The notes: generated by a model from the sequence alone, not told the origin. A DNA stretch of 64,000 nucleotides from Streptomyces cinerochromogenes (GCF_014648635.1 NZ_BMRM01000022.1:62001-126000); one strand, 5' to 3'. Shown: positions 1 through 8,927, counted from the stretch's first letter. Translations and numbers: made by a program.

Positions 1-665
1 ACGGGTACGCCGAGTACGCCGTCGTGCACGAGTCCATGGCATCGCCGGTACCGGACGGCGCCGACGCCGTGACCGCGGTCGCGCTGGTGCGCAGCGGCCT
101 GGTGGCGCTGGGCGCGCTGGAGGCGGCGCGGCTCGCACCGGGCGAGTCGGTCCTTGTCACGGCGGCGGCGAGCGGGGTCGGCCATCTCGCCGTCCAGCTG
201 GCACGGGCCCGGGGCGCCGGCCGGGTCGTGGGAGCGGTGTCCGACCCGGCGAAGGCGGACTTCGTACGCTCGCTCGGCGCGGACGACTGCGTCCGGTACG
301 GCGACGACGGCTGGGGCGACCCGGTCGACTGCGTCCTGGACGCCGTCGGCGGCGACCTGCTCGGCCCCGCCGTCGCCGCGCTCGCCCCGCACGGCCGCCT
401 GGTCGCCTACAGCTCGGGCGGCGGCACCGTCCGGGCCTACGACCTGCTGGTGGGCGCCAAGTCGGTGATCGGCTTCCAGATGGCGCTGATCGCCCGGGGC
501 CGGCCGGACCTGTACGAGCGGTGGCGGCAGGAGCTGTGGCGGCTGTTCGCCGAGGGCGCCGTGAAGCCCGCCGTGCACGCGGAGTTCTCCCTTCAGGACG
601 CGGCGGCGGCACACGAGGCGGTGACGAGCCGGGCCAACCTGGGCAAGGTCGTCCTGCGCCCGTAA
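1..665 (+). CDS. Zinc-type/quinone oxidoreductase (MDR family), 5'-truncated
   Basis: This is the C-terminal part of a medium-chain dehydrogenase/reductase of the quinone oxidoreductase type, which would reduce a quinone or enone with NADPH. The frame is open from base 3 of the window, so the true start lies to the left. The visible part holds the Rossmann nucleotide-binding stretch (VLVTAAASGVGHLAVQLA), the second strand with AVSDPAKADFVRSLGADD, and the usual C-terminal ending GKVVLRP. The catalytic N-terminal domain is missing because of the window edge, so zinc ligands cannot be judged. It ends about 115 bp before the sialidase on the same strand. Confidence 0.85.
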   Translation, partial: GYAEYAVVHESMASPVPDGADAVTAVALVRSGLVALGALEAARLAPGESVLVTAAASGVGHLAVQLARARGAGRVVGAVSDPAKADFVRSLGADDCVRYGDDGWGDPVDCVLDAVGGDLLGPAVAALAPHGRLVAYSSGGGTVRAYDLLVGAKSVIGFQMALIARGRPDLYERWRQELWRLFAEGAVKPAVHAEFSLQDAAAAHEAVTSRANLGKVVLRP

Positions 666-780
666 CCGTCCGCACGCTTCTTGTGACGTGGACCACTCCC
701 TACTACCGTCAATGAGACGCACGTTGGACGTGGGATGTCCGGATGTCCAGATGTCCGGCCGACGAAGGGCAGGTCGCACC

Positions 781-2658
781 GTGCCGTCATGTCTGCGGGT
801 CCGTCTCAGATCATTGCCGGCCACCGCCGCCGCCACCGTCGCCGGCCTCCTCCTCGCCCTCGCCCCCGCCCATCCGGCCCATGCCCGACCGGCGGGCGGG
901 AAAGCGGAGTTCGCGCAGCAGGTGCTGTTCAGGGCCGCCCAGGACCCCGGCTACGCGTGCTTCCGCATCCCGGCGGTCGTCCGGACGGCCGACGGCACGC
1001 TGCTGGCGTTCGCCGAGGGCCGGGTCCTCAACTGCGGGGACGCCGCCGACATCGACATCGTCCTCAAGCGCTCCACCGACGGCGGGCGCAGCTGGGGGCC
1101 GTTGCAGGTGGTCAACGAGGGCGCCGGCGACACCCACGGCAACCCGGCTCCGGTCGTGGACCGGGACACCGGCCGCATATGGCTCGCCGAGACCTACAAC
1201 ACGGGCCGCACCGACAGCGCCAGTTGCGCCGTCCCCTGCGACCGCACCCCGCATCTGCAGTACAGCGACGACGACGGCCTGAGCTGGTCGCGGCCGCGCG
1301 ATCTGAGCCCGGAGATCCTGCCCGCCGACTGGAACTCCTGGTACGCCACCGGGCCCGTGCACGGCATCCAGCTCACCCGCGGCCGGTACGCGGGGCGCCT
1401 GCTCTTCGGGGTCAACACCGAGACCTGGAACGGCAGCAGGATCACCGCCAACCACGCGGCCCTGATCGTCAGCGACGACCACGGCGGCCACTGGCGGATC
1501 GGCGCCACCGACAGCTGGCCGGTCGCCGACGACGGCACCTTCCGGCAGAAGCCCTCCGAACTCACCCTCGCCGAGCGCGGGGACGGTTCGGTCCTGGTCA
1601 GCGGCCGGGAACAGGACGGCACCGACCTCGGCCACCGCACCCAGGCCGTCAGCCGCGACGGCGGCACGAGCTTCACCGCGCCCTTCCGCGACCTGCCCGG
1701 CCTGTACACCCCGCAGGTGCAGGGTTCGCTGCTGCGCCTCGGCGACCGCCTGCTGCTGGCCTGCCCCGGCGATCCCGACCGGCGCCGCACGATGATGGTC
1801 CGCTCCTCCTACGACGGCGGCCGGACCTGGGACAGCGTCGACCGCGGCACGGTCGTCACCACGGACTGGTCCGGCTACTCCGACCTGGTGCGCATCGGCT
1901 CCGGCACGGTCGGCCTGCTCTACGAGGGCGGCGCGGTGGACGCGCGCGACGAGATCCGCTTCGCCCGCTTCACCGAGGACTGGCTCGCCCCGCGCCGCGG
2001 CCCCGACCCGGTCACCGCCGACCTCGCCGCGCGCGCCCGCCCGGCGGCGGTGCTCGGCGACCCGGAGGAGGTGGACGGCGTCCTGGCAAGCGCCCTGGAG
2101 TTCGACGGCACCGACGACGCCGTACGCCTGCCGTACCGCGCCGGCCTGCCGCTGGGCACGAAGGACTTCACCGTGTCGCTGTGGTTCCGGTACACGGCGA
2201 CCGCCGGGGAGCAGCCACTGCTGTGGATGGGCGGGACCGGCACCAGCCAGCCGCAGGTGTGGCTGCGCGGGGAACCGGCGAACAACCGGGTCCAGGGGCT
2301 GATCACCGTACGGAACGGAGCCGGCGCCCCGCAGACCGCGTACGTGCGCACGGGCGGTGCCTACAACGACGGAAAGTGGCACCAGGCCGTCCTGCGCCGA
2401 GGTGGCGGCCGGCTGTCGTTGTCCGTCGACGGTACGGCGTCCTCCGTCGCCGACGTCCCGGGCTCGGTGAGCCGGAACTCGCCGTTCGGCGTCCACCTCG
2501 GTCAGCGGATGGACAGCCGCGCCTTCCTCACCGGTGCGCTGGACGAGGTGCGCGTCTGGGACCGGGCGCTCACGGACGGGGAACTGGAGGACCCGGAGGT
2601 GCTGCGGTCACCGCAGGACACGGTGCTCCGGCTGCCCCTCGACCGGGTCCGCGGCTGA
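781..2658 (+). CDS. Secreted exo-alpha-sialidase (GH33) with C-terminal LamG domain
   Basis: A secreted sialidase that should release terminal sialic acids. From the GTG at 781 (AAGGGCAGG about 8 nt upstream) the product is 625 aa and starts with a signal peptide ending near HPAHARPAG. The sialidase FRIP motif is present (YACFRIPAVV). At least five Asp-boxes follow (STDGGRSW, SDDDGLSW, SDDHGGHW, SRDGGTSF, SYDGGRTW), the mark of the six-bladed propeller. The last ~180 residues form a LamG/concanavalin-like domain (ALEFDGTDDAVRLP ... LDEVRVWDRALTDGEL), probably for glycan binding. An upstream GTG at 688 is in frame but would bury the signal peptide. Its 3' end overlaps the convergent symporter gene by 51 bp. 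Confidence 0.88.
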   Translation: MPSCLRVRLRSLPATAAATVAGLLLALAPAHPAHARPAGGKAEFAQQVLFRAAQDPGYACFRIPAVVRTADGTLLAFAEGRVLNCGDAADIDIVLKRSTDGGRSWGPLQVVNEGAGDTHGNPAPVVDRDTGRIWLAETYNTGRTDSASCAVPCDRTPHLQYSDDDGLSWSRPRDLSPEILPADWNSWYATGPVHGIQLTRGRYAGRLLFGVNTETWNGSRITANHAALIVSDDHGGHWRIGATDSWPVADDGTFRQKPSELTLAERGDGSVLVSGREQDGTDLGHRTQAVSRDGGTSFTAPFRDLPGLYTPQVQGSLLRLGDRLLLACPGDPDRRRTMMVRSSYDGGRTWDSVDRGTVVTTDWSGYSDLVRIGSGTVGLLYEGGAVDARDEIRFARFTEDWLAPRRGPDPVTADLAARARPAAVLGDPEEVDGVLASALEFDGTDDAVRLPYRAGLPLGTKDFTVSLWFRYTATAGEQPLLWMGGTGTSQPQVWLRGEPANNRVQGLITVRNGAGAPQTAYVRTGGAYNDGKWHQAVLRRGGGRLSLSVDGTASSVADVPGSVSRNSPFGVHLGQRMDSRAFLTGALDEVRVWDRALTDGELEDPEVLRSPQDTVLRLPLDRVRG

Positions 2659-3675
2659 CCCCCCGGGGGCGTCCGCGGCCGCCGCGGGATCGGCGTCCGT
2701 GGCCGCCTCGGGATCGCGGGCCCGGCGCTTGGCGATGACCGCGCACACCATCAGCTGCATCTGGTGGAAGAGCATCAGCGGCAGGACGGCCAGGGAGGCC
2801 TGGCCGCCGAACAGGACGCTCGCCATCGGCAGCCCGGAGGCGAGGGACTTCTTCGACCCGGCGAACTGGATGGCGATCCGGTCCTCGCGGCCGAAGCCCA
2901 GCGCCCTGGCGCCGTACCAGGTCAGGACCAGCATCACGGCCAGCAGGACGGCCTCGACGCCGAGCAGCCCGGCCAGCCGTACGGGACTGACCTGGTGCCA
3001 CACGCCCCGGTTCATGCCCTCGCTGAAGGCGTTGTAGACGACCAGCAGGATCGAGCCGCGGTCGACGAGGCCGAGGACCTTCTTGTGCCGGGTGACGAAC
3101 CCGCCGATCCAGCGCCGCAGCACCTGCCCGGCGAGGAACGGCACGAGCAGCTGGAGCACGATCTTCACCAGCGAGTCGGTCGAGAAGCCGACCTCCTCGC
3201 CGCCGAGCAGGCCCGCCGCGAGCAGCGGGGTGAGGACGATGCCGATGAGGGAGGAGAAGGACCCGGCGCAGATCGCGGCGGGCACGTTCCCGCGGGCGAT
3301 CGAGGTGAACGCGATGGAGGACTGGATCGTGGACGGCACCAGCGTGAGGAAGAGCAGGCCCTGGTAGAGCGGCTGGTCCAGCAGGACCGGCACCGAAGCG
3401 CGCGCGGCCAGCCCGAACACCGGGAAGAGGACGAAGGTGCACACCAGCACGGTGAGGTGGAGCCGCCAGTGGCGCAGTCCGTCCAGCGCCTCACGGGTGG
3501 ACAGCCGGGCGCCGTAGAGGAAGAAGAGGAAGGCGATCGCGGCCGTGGACGCGCCCGAGGTGACGTCGGCGGCGGCGCCGCGGGCGGGAAGGAGCGCGGC
3601 GAGACCCACCGTCCCGAGCAGCAGCACGATGTACGGGTCGATCGGCATCCAACTCGGCCAGCGCAGGCGTTTCAC
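2608..3675 (-). CDS. Bile acid:sodium symporter family membrane transporter
   Basis: A polytopic membrane protein of the bile acid:sodium symporter (SBF-like) family, 355 aa from the GTG at 3675 (VKRLRWPSWMPIDPYIVLL). The frame is open 36 codons further upstream, but that extension is polar and Pro-rich and is probably untranslated. About nine to ten hydrophobic segments are visible, including the conserved early stretch AFLFFLYGARLSTREAL and the mid-protein IQSSIAFTSIARGNVPAA. The substrate cannot be told from sequence; organic anions are typical. A LysR regulator is divergent from it and probably controls it. Its 3' end runs into the last 51 bp of the convergent sialidase gene. Confidence 0.85.
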   Translation of the reverse strand: MKRLRWPSWMPIDPYIVLLLGTVGLAALLPARGAAADVTSGASTAAIAFLFFLYGARLSTREALDGLRHWRLHLTVLVCTFVLFPVFGLAARASVPVLLDQPLYQGLLFLTLVPSTIQSSIAFTSIARGNVPAAICAGSFSSLIGIVLTPLLAAGLLGGEEVGFSTDSLVKIVLQLLVPFLAGQVLRRWIGGFVTRHKKVLGLVDRGSILLVVYNAFSEGMNRGVWHQVSPVRLAGLLGVEAVLLAVMLVLTWYGARALGFGREDRIAIQFAGSKKSLASGLPMASVLFGGQASLAVLPLMLFHQMQLMVCAVIAKRRARDPEAATDADPAAAADAPGGSAADPVEGQPEHRVLR

Positions 3676-3819
3676 GGTGCTCCGATTGCTGTGGGTGACG
3701 GGCGGTCCCGGGCCGCAGGGCCCCTCTCCATCGTCCTCCTCCGGGCGCTGATCGGGAATCCCGCACACCGCTCTGACTGCCATCGTGATCCGCGATGAGC
3801 GCCGCTACGCTTGGCCGTC
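3676..3819. promoter_or_regulatory. Divergent symporter/LysR promoter region with LTTR-box-like dyad
   Basis: This 144-bp region separates the leftward symporter from the rightward LysR gene. At 3782-3796 lies ATCGTGATCCGCGAT, an interrupted dyad (ATCG...CGAT) containing the T-N11-A spacing (T3783, A3795) usual for LysR-type operators. A TACGCT -10-like hexamer at 3806-3811 sits 8 nt before the GTG at 3820, which suggests a leaderless regulator mRNA. The dyad would overlap the regulator's own promoter, consistent with autoregulation plus control of the symporter. Confidence 0.45.
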
Positions 3820-4689
3820 GTGTACGACCCCACCCATCTGCGCACCTTCCTGGCGGTCGCCCAGACGCTGAGCTTCACGCAGGCCGCCCGGCGGCTGGGG
3901 CTGCGCCAGTCCACGGTCAGCCAGCATGTGCGCCGGCTGGAGGACGCCGCCGGCCGGCAGCTGTTCTCCCGGGACACCCACTCGGTGGAGCTGACCGAGG
4001 ACGGGGAGGCGATGCTGGGCTTCGCCCGCCGGATCCTGGAGGCGCACGAGCAGGCCGCGGCGTTCTTCACCGGCACGCGCGTGCGTGGCCGGCTGCGCTT
4101 CGGCGCCTCGGAGGACTTCGTGCTGACCCGGCTGCCGGAGATCCTGGAGGGCTTCCGCTACGACCATCCGGAGGTCGACCTGGAGCTGACGGTGGAGCTG
4201 TCGGGCACGCTGCACGAGCAGCTGGCCGCCGGAAAGCTCGACCTGGTGCTGGCCAAGCGGCGCCCGGAGGATCCGCGCGGCGAGCTGGTCTGGCGCGACG
4301 ACCTGGTGTGGATCGGCGCCGAGCGGCTGCGCCTGGAACCGGACCGGCCTGTTCCGCTGATCGTGTACCCGCCGCCGGGCATCACCCGGGCCCGCGCCCT
4401 GGAGGTGCTGGAGGAGCAGGGCCGCCCGTGGCGGATCGTGTGCACGAGCGGCAGCCTCAACGGACTGATCGCCGCCGCCCGGGCCGGCCTCGGTGTGATG
4501 GCCCACTCCCGGCGGCTGATCCCGCCGGGCCTGTTCCGGCTGCCCGACCGCGCGGGCCTGCCGGATCTGGGCAAGGTCGACTTCGTCCTGGTCCACGGCC
4601 GCCGCCGGGGGCCGGCCGGGGAGGCCGCGCACGCGCTGGCCGCGGCGGTCCTGGCGGGCGGCGAGCGGCTGCGCCGCAGGAGCGGCTGA
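3820..4689 (+). CDS. LysR family transcriptional regulator
   Basis: A LysR-type regulator of 289 aa. The N-terminal winged helix-turn-helix is clear (LRTFLAVAQTLSFTQAARRLGLRQSTVSQHVRRLE), followed by the linker helix and a periplasmic-binding-protein-like effector domain. I prefer the GTG at 3820 (VYDPTHLRTFL) over the in-frame TTG at 3811, because a TACGCT -10-like box ends 8 nt before the GTG and there is no Shine-Dalgarno, as in leaderless genes. It is transcribed away from the bile acid:sodium symporter gene, its likely target. The effector is unknown. Confidence 0.88.
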   Translation: MYDPTHLRTFLAVAQTLSFTQAARRLGLRQSTVSQHVRRLEDAAGRQLFSRDTHSVELTEDGEAMLGFARRILEAHEQAAAFFTGTRVRGRLRFGASEDFVLTRLPEILEGFRYDHPEVDLELTVELSGTLHEQLAAGKLDLVLAKRRPEDPRGELVWRDDLVWIGAERLRLEPDRPVPLIVYPPPGITRARALEVLEEQGRPWRIVCTSGSLNGLIAAARAGLGVMAHSRRLIPPGLFRLPDRAGLPDLGKVDFVLVHGRRRGPAGEAAHALAAAVLAGGERLRRRSG

Positions 4690-5028
4690 CCCCGGGGCCC
4701 GCGATCCGCGCGGTCACCGCGGTAAGTCACCGCAGGCCGCGGTGCCGGAGCGGCCGGTGGCGCGCCGGAGCGCGGGGCAGGGGTTGCCCGGCGCGGTAAT
4801 CGGCGCGTACAGATTCGGTGGAGATTACGGTACCGAAACTTACTGACCCGTCAGTATCGTGTCCGGCCCTTCCGCATGTGCGGGCATTTCAGGGGGGCCG
4901 TACAGGCGGAACGCGACGTTTGCTCGGTTTCCGCACCCCTCCCGCACACCGACCGGGTGGGGTAGCTTTCACCGCGCTGTGCGGTGATGGAGACCACGTC
5001 ACTGAGGCGCGAGACACGGGGAGCGAGG
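4690..5028. other. Intergenic region upstream of acyl-CoA ligase
   Basis: No gene is supported here. The first ~110 bp after the LysR stop is GC-rich without a clear U-tailed hairpin. The notable element is the TetR-like palindrome at 4841-4856. The stretch 4940-5028 is open in frame with the downstream ligase (GTG 4984, ATG 4987), so a slightly longer ligase N-terminus cannot be excluded. Confidence 0.5.
4841..4856. promoter_or_regulatory. TetR-type operator candidate upstream of acyl-CoA ligase
   Basis: TACTGACCCGTCAGTA is an inverted repeat with perfect 7-bp arms (TACTGAC/GTCAGTA) and a 2-bp centre. Its size and symmetry fit TetR-family repressors, several of which control acyl-CoA ligase genes in actinobacteria. 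It lies about 130-190 bp before the possible ligase starts. No TetR gene is present in this window, so the regulator would be encoded elsewhere. Confidence 0.5.
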
Positions 5029-6858
5029 TTGCGCGAGTTCACCAACCCTCCGCTGGCGTCGTCGCCGCCGCCGGTGGGCGGTCTGGCAGACGTCGTCTTC
5101 GACCATGCCCGGACCGACCCCCTGCACATCGCGCTCGGCCGCAAGGACGCCGCCGGACAGTGGCGGGACGTGACCTCCGCCGAGTTCCGCGACGAGGTCA
5201 TGGCCCTCGCCAAGGGCCTGCTCGCCCGCGGTGTCCGGTTCGGCGACCGGGTCGCGATCATGTCCCGCACCCGCTACGAGTGGACCCTCTTCGACTTCGC
5301 CCTGTGGACCATCGGCGCCCAGGTGGTGCCCGTGTACCCCACCTCCTCCGCCGAGCAGTGCTTCTGGATGCTCCACGACGCCGAGGTCACCGCGGCGATC
5401 GTGGAGCACGAGGACCACGCGATGACCATCGCCACCGTCATCGACCGGCTGCCGAACCTGCGCCAGCTGTGGCAGCTGGACGCCGGCTGTGTGCAGGAGC
5501 TGTACGACGCCGGGGCGCACCTGGACGACGAGGTGGTGCACCGGCACCGGGAGGCGGTCACCCCGGACTCGGTCGCCACCGTCATCTACACCTCCGGCAC
5601 CACGGGCCGCCCCAAGGGCTGTGTGATCTCGCACGGCAACTTCATGTTCGAGGCGGACACGGTGATCCAGCGCTGGGAGCCGGTGTTCCACTCGAAGAAG
5701 GGCGACGAGGCCTCCACGCTGCTGTTCCTGCCGCTGGCGCACGTCTTCGGGCGGATGGTGGAGATCGCCGCGATCCGCGGCCGGGTCCGCTTCGGGCACC
5801 AGCCGCAGCTGCACGCCGCCGCCCTGCTGCCGGATCTGGCCGCGTTCCGGCCGACGTTCATCCTCGCGGTGCCGTACATCTTCGAGAAGGTGTTCAACGC
5901 GGCCCGCCGCAAGGCCGAGAAGGAGGGCAAGGCCGGGCCGTTCGAGAAGGCCGTCGACATCGCCGTCAAGTACGCGGAGGCGGTCGAGGCGAAGGCCTGG
6001 GGCACCGGGCCCGGCCCGTCGGCGGGGCTGCGCATGCAGCACCAGCTGTTCGACAAGCTGGTGTACACGAAGGTCCGCGCCGCGATGGGCGGCCGGATCC
6101 GGAACGCGATGTCCGGCGGGTCGGCCATGGACCGCCGACTGGGGCTGTTCTTCGCGGGCGCGGGCGTGCAGATCTACGAGGGCTACGGCCTGACCGAGTC
6201 GACGGCCGCGGCGACGGCCAACCCGCCCGAGCGCACCCGCTACGGCACGGTGGGCCAGGCCATCCCGGGCGTGACCGTGCACATCGCGGACGACGGGGAG
6301 ATCTGGCTGCACGGCGGCAACGTCTTCCAGGGCTACCTCAACAACCCGAAGGCCACGGACGAGACCCTGCACGACGGCTGGCTCGCCACCGGCGACCTCG
6401 GTTCCCTGGACGAGGACGGCTATCTGACCATCACCGGCCGCAAGAAGGAGATCCTGGTGACCTCCGGCGGCAAGAGCGTCTCGCCCGGTGTGCTGGAGGA
6501 GCGGGTCCGCGAACACCCCCTGGTCAACCAGTGCATCGTGGTCGGCAACGACCGCCCCTTCGTCGCCGCCCTGGTCACCCTGGACCAGGAGGCGGTCGAG
6601 CACTGGCTCCAGATGCGCGGCAAGCCGAGGCTGACCCCGGCCCAGCTGGTGCGCGACCCGGACCTGGAGACGGAGGTGCGGCGGGCGGTGGTCGCCGCCA
6701 ACACCCTGGTCTCCCAGGCCGAGTCGATCCGCACCTTCCGCATCCTGGCCCAGCCGTTCACGGAGGAGCACGGACTGCTGACACCGTCGCTGAAGCTGAA
6801 GCGGAAGGCGATCGAGAAGGCGTACGCGAACGAGGTCGACGCGCTGTACGAGATGTGA
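5029..6858 (+). CDS. Long-chain fatty acid-CoA ligase (AMP-forming, FadD-like)
   Basis: An ANL-superfamily acyl-CoA synthetase that activates fatty acids via an acyl-AMP, 609 aa from TTG 5029. The AMP-binding P-loop motif is intact (IYTSGTTGRPKG), as are the YEGYGLTE motif and the C-terminal hinge and lysine region (GWLATGDLG, ITGRKKEILVTSGGKSV). The start is uncertain. TTG 5029 gives MREFTNPPL, a usual N-terminus for this group as I recall it, with GGGGAG 5 nt upstream; GTG 4984 and ATG 4987 are in-frame alternatives. A TetR-like operator lies upstream. The gene ends 12 bp from the convergent lyase-like gene. Confidence 0.9.
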   Translation: MREFTNPPLASSPPPVGGLADVVFDHARTDPLHIALGRKDAAGQWRDVTSAEFRDEVMALAKGLLARGVRFGDRVAIMSRTRYEWTLFDFALWTIGAQVVPVYPTSSAEQCFWMLHDAEVTAAIVEHEDHAMTIATVIDRLPNLRQLWQLDAGCVQELYDAGAHLDDEVVHRHREAVTPDSVATVIYTSGTTGRPKGCVISHGNFMFEADTVIQRWEPVFHSKKGDEASTLLFLPLAHVFGRMVEIAAIRGRVRFGHQPQLHAAALLPDLAAFRPTFILAVPYIFEKVFNAARRKAEKEGKAGPFEKAVDIAVKYAEAVEAKAWGTGPGPSAGLRMQHQLFDKLVYTKVRAAMGGRIRNAMSGGSAMDRRLGLFFAGAGVQIYEGYGLTESTAAATANPPERTRYGTVGQAIPGVTVHIADDGEIWLHGGNVFQGYLNNPKATDETLHDGWLATGDLGSLDEDGYLTITGRKKEILVTSGGKSVSPGVLEERVREHPLVNQCIVVGNDRPFVAALVTLDQEAVEHWLQMRGKPRLTPAQLVRDPDLETEVRRAVVAANTLVSQAESIRTFRILAQPFTEEHGLLTPSLKLKRKAIEKAYANEVDALYEM

Positions 6859-6870
6859 CCGGCCGTCTCC

Positions 6871-7659
6871 TCAGGCCAGTTGGTAGCCGCGCAGGCCGGT
6901 CAGCAGCAGATAGGTGTCCTGCAGGGAGCCGGAGGTGTCACCGAGGGAGCGGTAGATGCCCCACTTCGGGCGGACGCGGTCGGCGAGGAAGGTGTCGACA
7001 CCGGTCCTGCTCTCGTCGACGACCGTCGTGGAGCCGGTCTTCAGGATCCAGCGGACGGAACCGGCCGAGCCGTCGCCGACCTTGATCTGGAAGTCCACGT
7101 CCGTCCACCTGTCGTGCAGCGGGTCGAGGTCGGTGCGGCCCACCAGGATGTCGTCGACGGCGAGCTTCAGCTCGATGGTCTGCCTGCCGTTCACCCGCCG
7201 CAGGGACTGCACGACGATCGGCGAGGTGCCGGTGCCCGGCTGCTTCATCTGCATGATGTGCGTGAAGGTGGTCGTCGCCTTCAGACTGGCGGGGATGTAC
7301 ATGGAGTACGTGATCCGCCAGGTCTGGCCCTCGGTCCACTTGAGGTAGCTGCTGCCGCTCGTGCGCAGTCCGGTGACCTCCTGCCGCTGGCGGTCGGTCG
7401 AGGTGTCCCGGTCGACCGTGTGCATGTCGAAGCGCCAGTTGTCGCCCGTGGCGCGGATGTGCGGCTGCCCGGCGGGGTGGGAGTTCGCGCGGTCGTCCTC
7501 GACGGTCTCGAACGCGCCGAGTCCGTCGCGGCTCGCGGACGGGGACCACTTGAGCCGCCAGGAGGCGGCACGGGCCGGCGTCGCCGCCGGCAGGCCGACG
7601 GCGGCGGAGGCCGCGCCGCCGAGAGCGGCACCCAGCAGGCCTCTTCTTGTCGCGTTCAT
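6871..7659 (-). CDS. Tat-exported polysaccharide lyase-like protein (heparin lyase I/PL20-type fold)
   Basis: A 262-aa secreted protein. The N-terminus carries a twin-arginine signal (NATRRGLLGAALGGAAS) with an Ala-rich cleavage region near ATPARA. The mature part resembles the polysaccharide lyase family that groups heparin lyase I-like and glucuronan lyase-like jelly rolls: RQEVTGLR, WRITYSMYIPASLK, IMQMKQPG and the late KWGIYRS motif. The substrate is probably a uronic-acid-containing polysaccharide, but that is inference. The start ATG at 7659 has a weak upstream GAGAGTG. It faces away from an aldo/keto reductase across a 324-bp spacer. Confidence 0.7.
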   Translation of the reverse strand: MNATRRGLLGAALGGAASAAVGLPAATPARAASWRLKWSPSASRDGLGAFETVEDDRANSHPAGQPHIRATGDNWRFDMHTVDRDTSTDRQRQEVTGLRTSGSSYLKWTEGQTWRITYSMYIPASLKATTTFTHIMQMKQPGTGTSPIVVQSLRRVNGRQTIELKLAVDDILVGRTDLDPLHDRWTDVDFQIKVGDGSAGSVRWILKTGSTTVVDESRTGVDTFLADRVRPKWGIYRSLGDTSGSLQDTYLLLTGLRGYQLA

Positions 7660-7983
7660 GACATCACTCTCTTCGGTGGGGGACCCGGGCAGGAGGTGGC
7701 GGCCCCGGGGAGGGCCGGTTCACATGGGTGCACGAGGTTCAGTCATACGACCGGTGGCGCGATACAGGGTCGCGGCCCGGCGCGTACCGGTCAATGGCCC
7801 GGCCGGGAACGCCGGATACGTTTCCGGCCAAACTCGGCCCGCGGCACCGGCCCTCCGGCACTGACCCTCCGGCACTGACCCTCCGGTCAGTCGGTGCGGA
7901 TTGCGCGATCAGGAATGCGGAACGGCCCGTGATCGTTGACCATGGGAGTACCACCTGTCGACAACCGAAGGATCAAGAGGCTC
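7660..7983. other. Divergent spacer with 14-bp tandem repeats and an inverted repeat
   Basis: No gene is supported between the lyase-like gene and the aldo/keto reductase. At 7851-7887 the unit CCCTCCGGCACTGA occurs twice and then partially a third time. The last junction creates an inverted repeat, ACTGACC-CTCC-GGTCAGT (7874-7891), with the same ACTGAC/GTCAGT arms as the palindrome upstream of the acyl-CoA ligase. It could be an operator for the reductase. Confidence 0.45.
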
Positions 7984-8820
7984 GTGAGCAGCAAGGTCCC
8001 CCCGATCATCCTCAACAACGGCGTCGAGATGCCCCAGCTGGGCTTCGGCGTCTGGCAGGTGCCGGACGACGAGGCCGAGCGGGCCGTCGCCACGGCGCTG
8101 GAGGCCGGGTACCGCAGCATCGACACCGCTGCGATCTACGGCAACGAAGAGGGCACCGGCAAGGCCATCGCCGCCTCCGGCCTGCCCCGCGAGGACATCT
8201 TCGTCACCACCAAGCTCTGGAACAGCGACCAGGGGTACGACTCGACGCTGCGTGCCTTCGACACGTCGCTGGAGAAGCTGGGGCTCGACTACGTCGACCT
8301 GTACCTGATCCACTGGCCGCTGCCGTCCCAGGACAGGTACGTCGACACCTACAAGGCGTTCGAGAAGCTGCTCGCCGACGGCCGGGTCCGCGCCATCGGC
8401 GTCTCCAACTTCCTGCCCGAGCACCTGCGGCGGCTGCTCGCGGAGACCTCGGTCGTCCCCGCGGTCAACCAGATCGAGCTGCACCCGCACCTGCAGCAGC
8501 ACGAGGCGCGCGAGATCCACGCGCAGCAGGGCATCGCCACCGAGGCCTGGTCGCCGCTCGGCCAGGGCAAGGGCCTGCTGGAGGTGCCGGCGATCGTCGC
8601 GATCGCGCAGAAGCACAACCGCACCCCGGCCCAGATCGTGCTGCGCTGGCACCTCCAGCTGGGCAACATCGTGATCCCGAAGTCCGTGACGCCGTCCCGG
8701 ATCAAGGAGAACATCGAGGTGTTCGACTTCAGCCTGGACGTCGAGGACCTCGCGGCGATCAGCGCGCTCAACGAGGACCGGCGGCTCGGCCCCGACCCGG
8801 CCACCTTCGACATGGCCTGA
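7984..8820 (+). CDS. Aldo/keto reductase (AKR, 2,5-diketogluconate reductase-like)
   Basis: An NADPH-dependent aldo/keto reductase, 278 aa, a normal length for the family. The catalytic tetrad is visible: Asp and Tyr in SIDTAAIYGNEEG, Lys in FVTTKLWNS and His in YLIHWPLP. The C-terminal nucleotide-binding segment is also present (IVIPKSVTPSRIKENIEVFDF). I chose GTG 7984 because AAGAGG lies just upstream and the protein then begins at the family position (VSSKVPPIILNNG). An in-frame GTG at 7936 would add 16 non-conserved residues. The substrate is not predictable. Confidence 0.9.
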   Translation: MSSKVPPIILNNGVEMPQLGFGVWQVPDDEAERAVATALEAGYRSIDTAAIYGNEEGTGKAIAASGLPREDIFVTTKLWNSDQGYDSTLRAFDTSLEKLGLDYVDLYLIHWPLPSQDRYVDTYKAFEKLLADGRVRAIGVSNFLPEHLRRLLAETSVVPAVNQIELHPHLQQHEAREIHAQQGIATEAWSPLGQGKGLLEVPAIVAIAQKHNRTPAQIVLRWHLQLGNIVIPKSVTPSRIKENIEVFDFSLDVEDLAAISALNEDRRLGPDPATFDMA

Positions 8821-8927
8821 CAGCCCGGCCCCGGCGACACCGCCCCGCGCCGCACACGGCCGTGCGCCCCGCCCGACCGCGGGCCGCACGGCCGTGCCAT
8901 CGGCTCACCCCCCGGCGCCCGTCCGGC

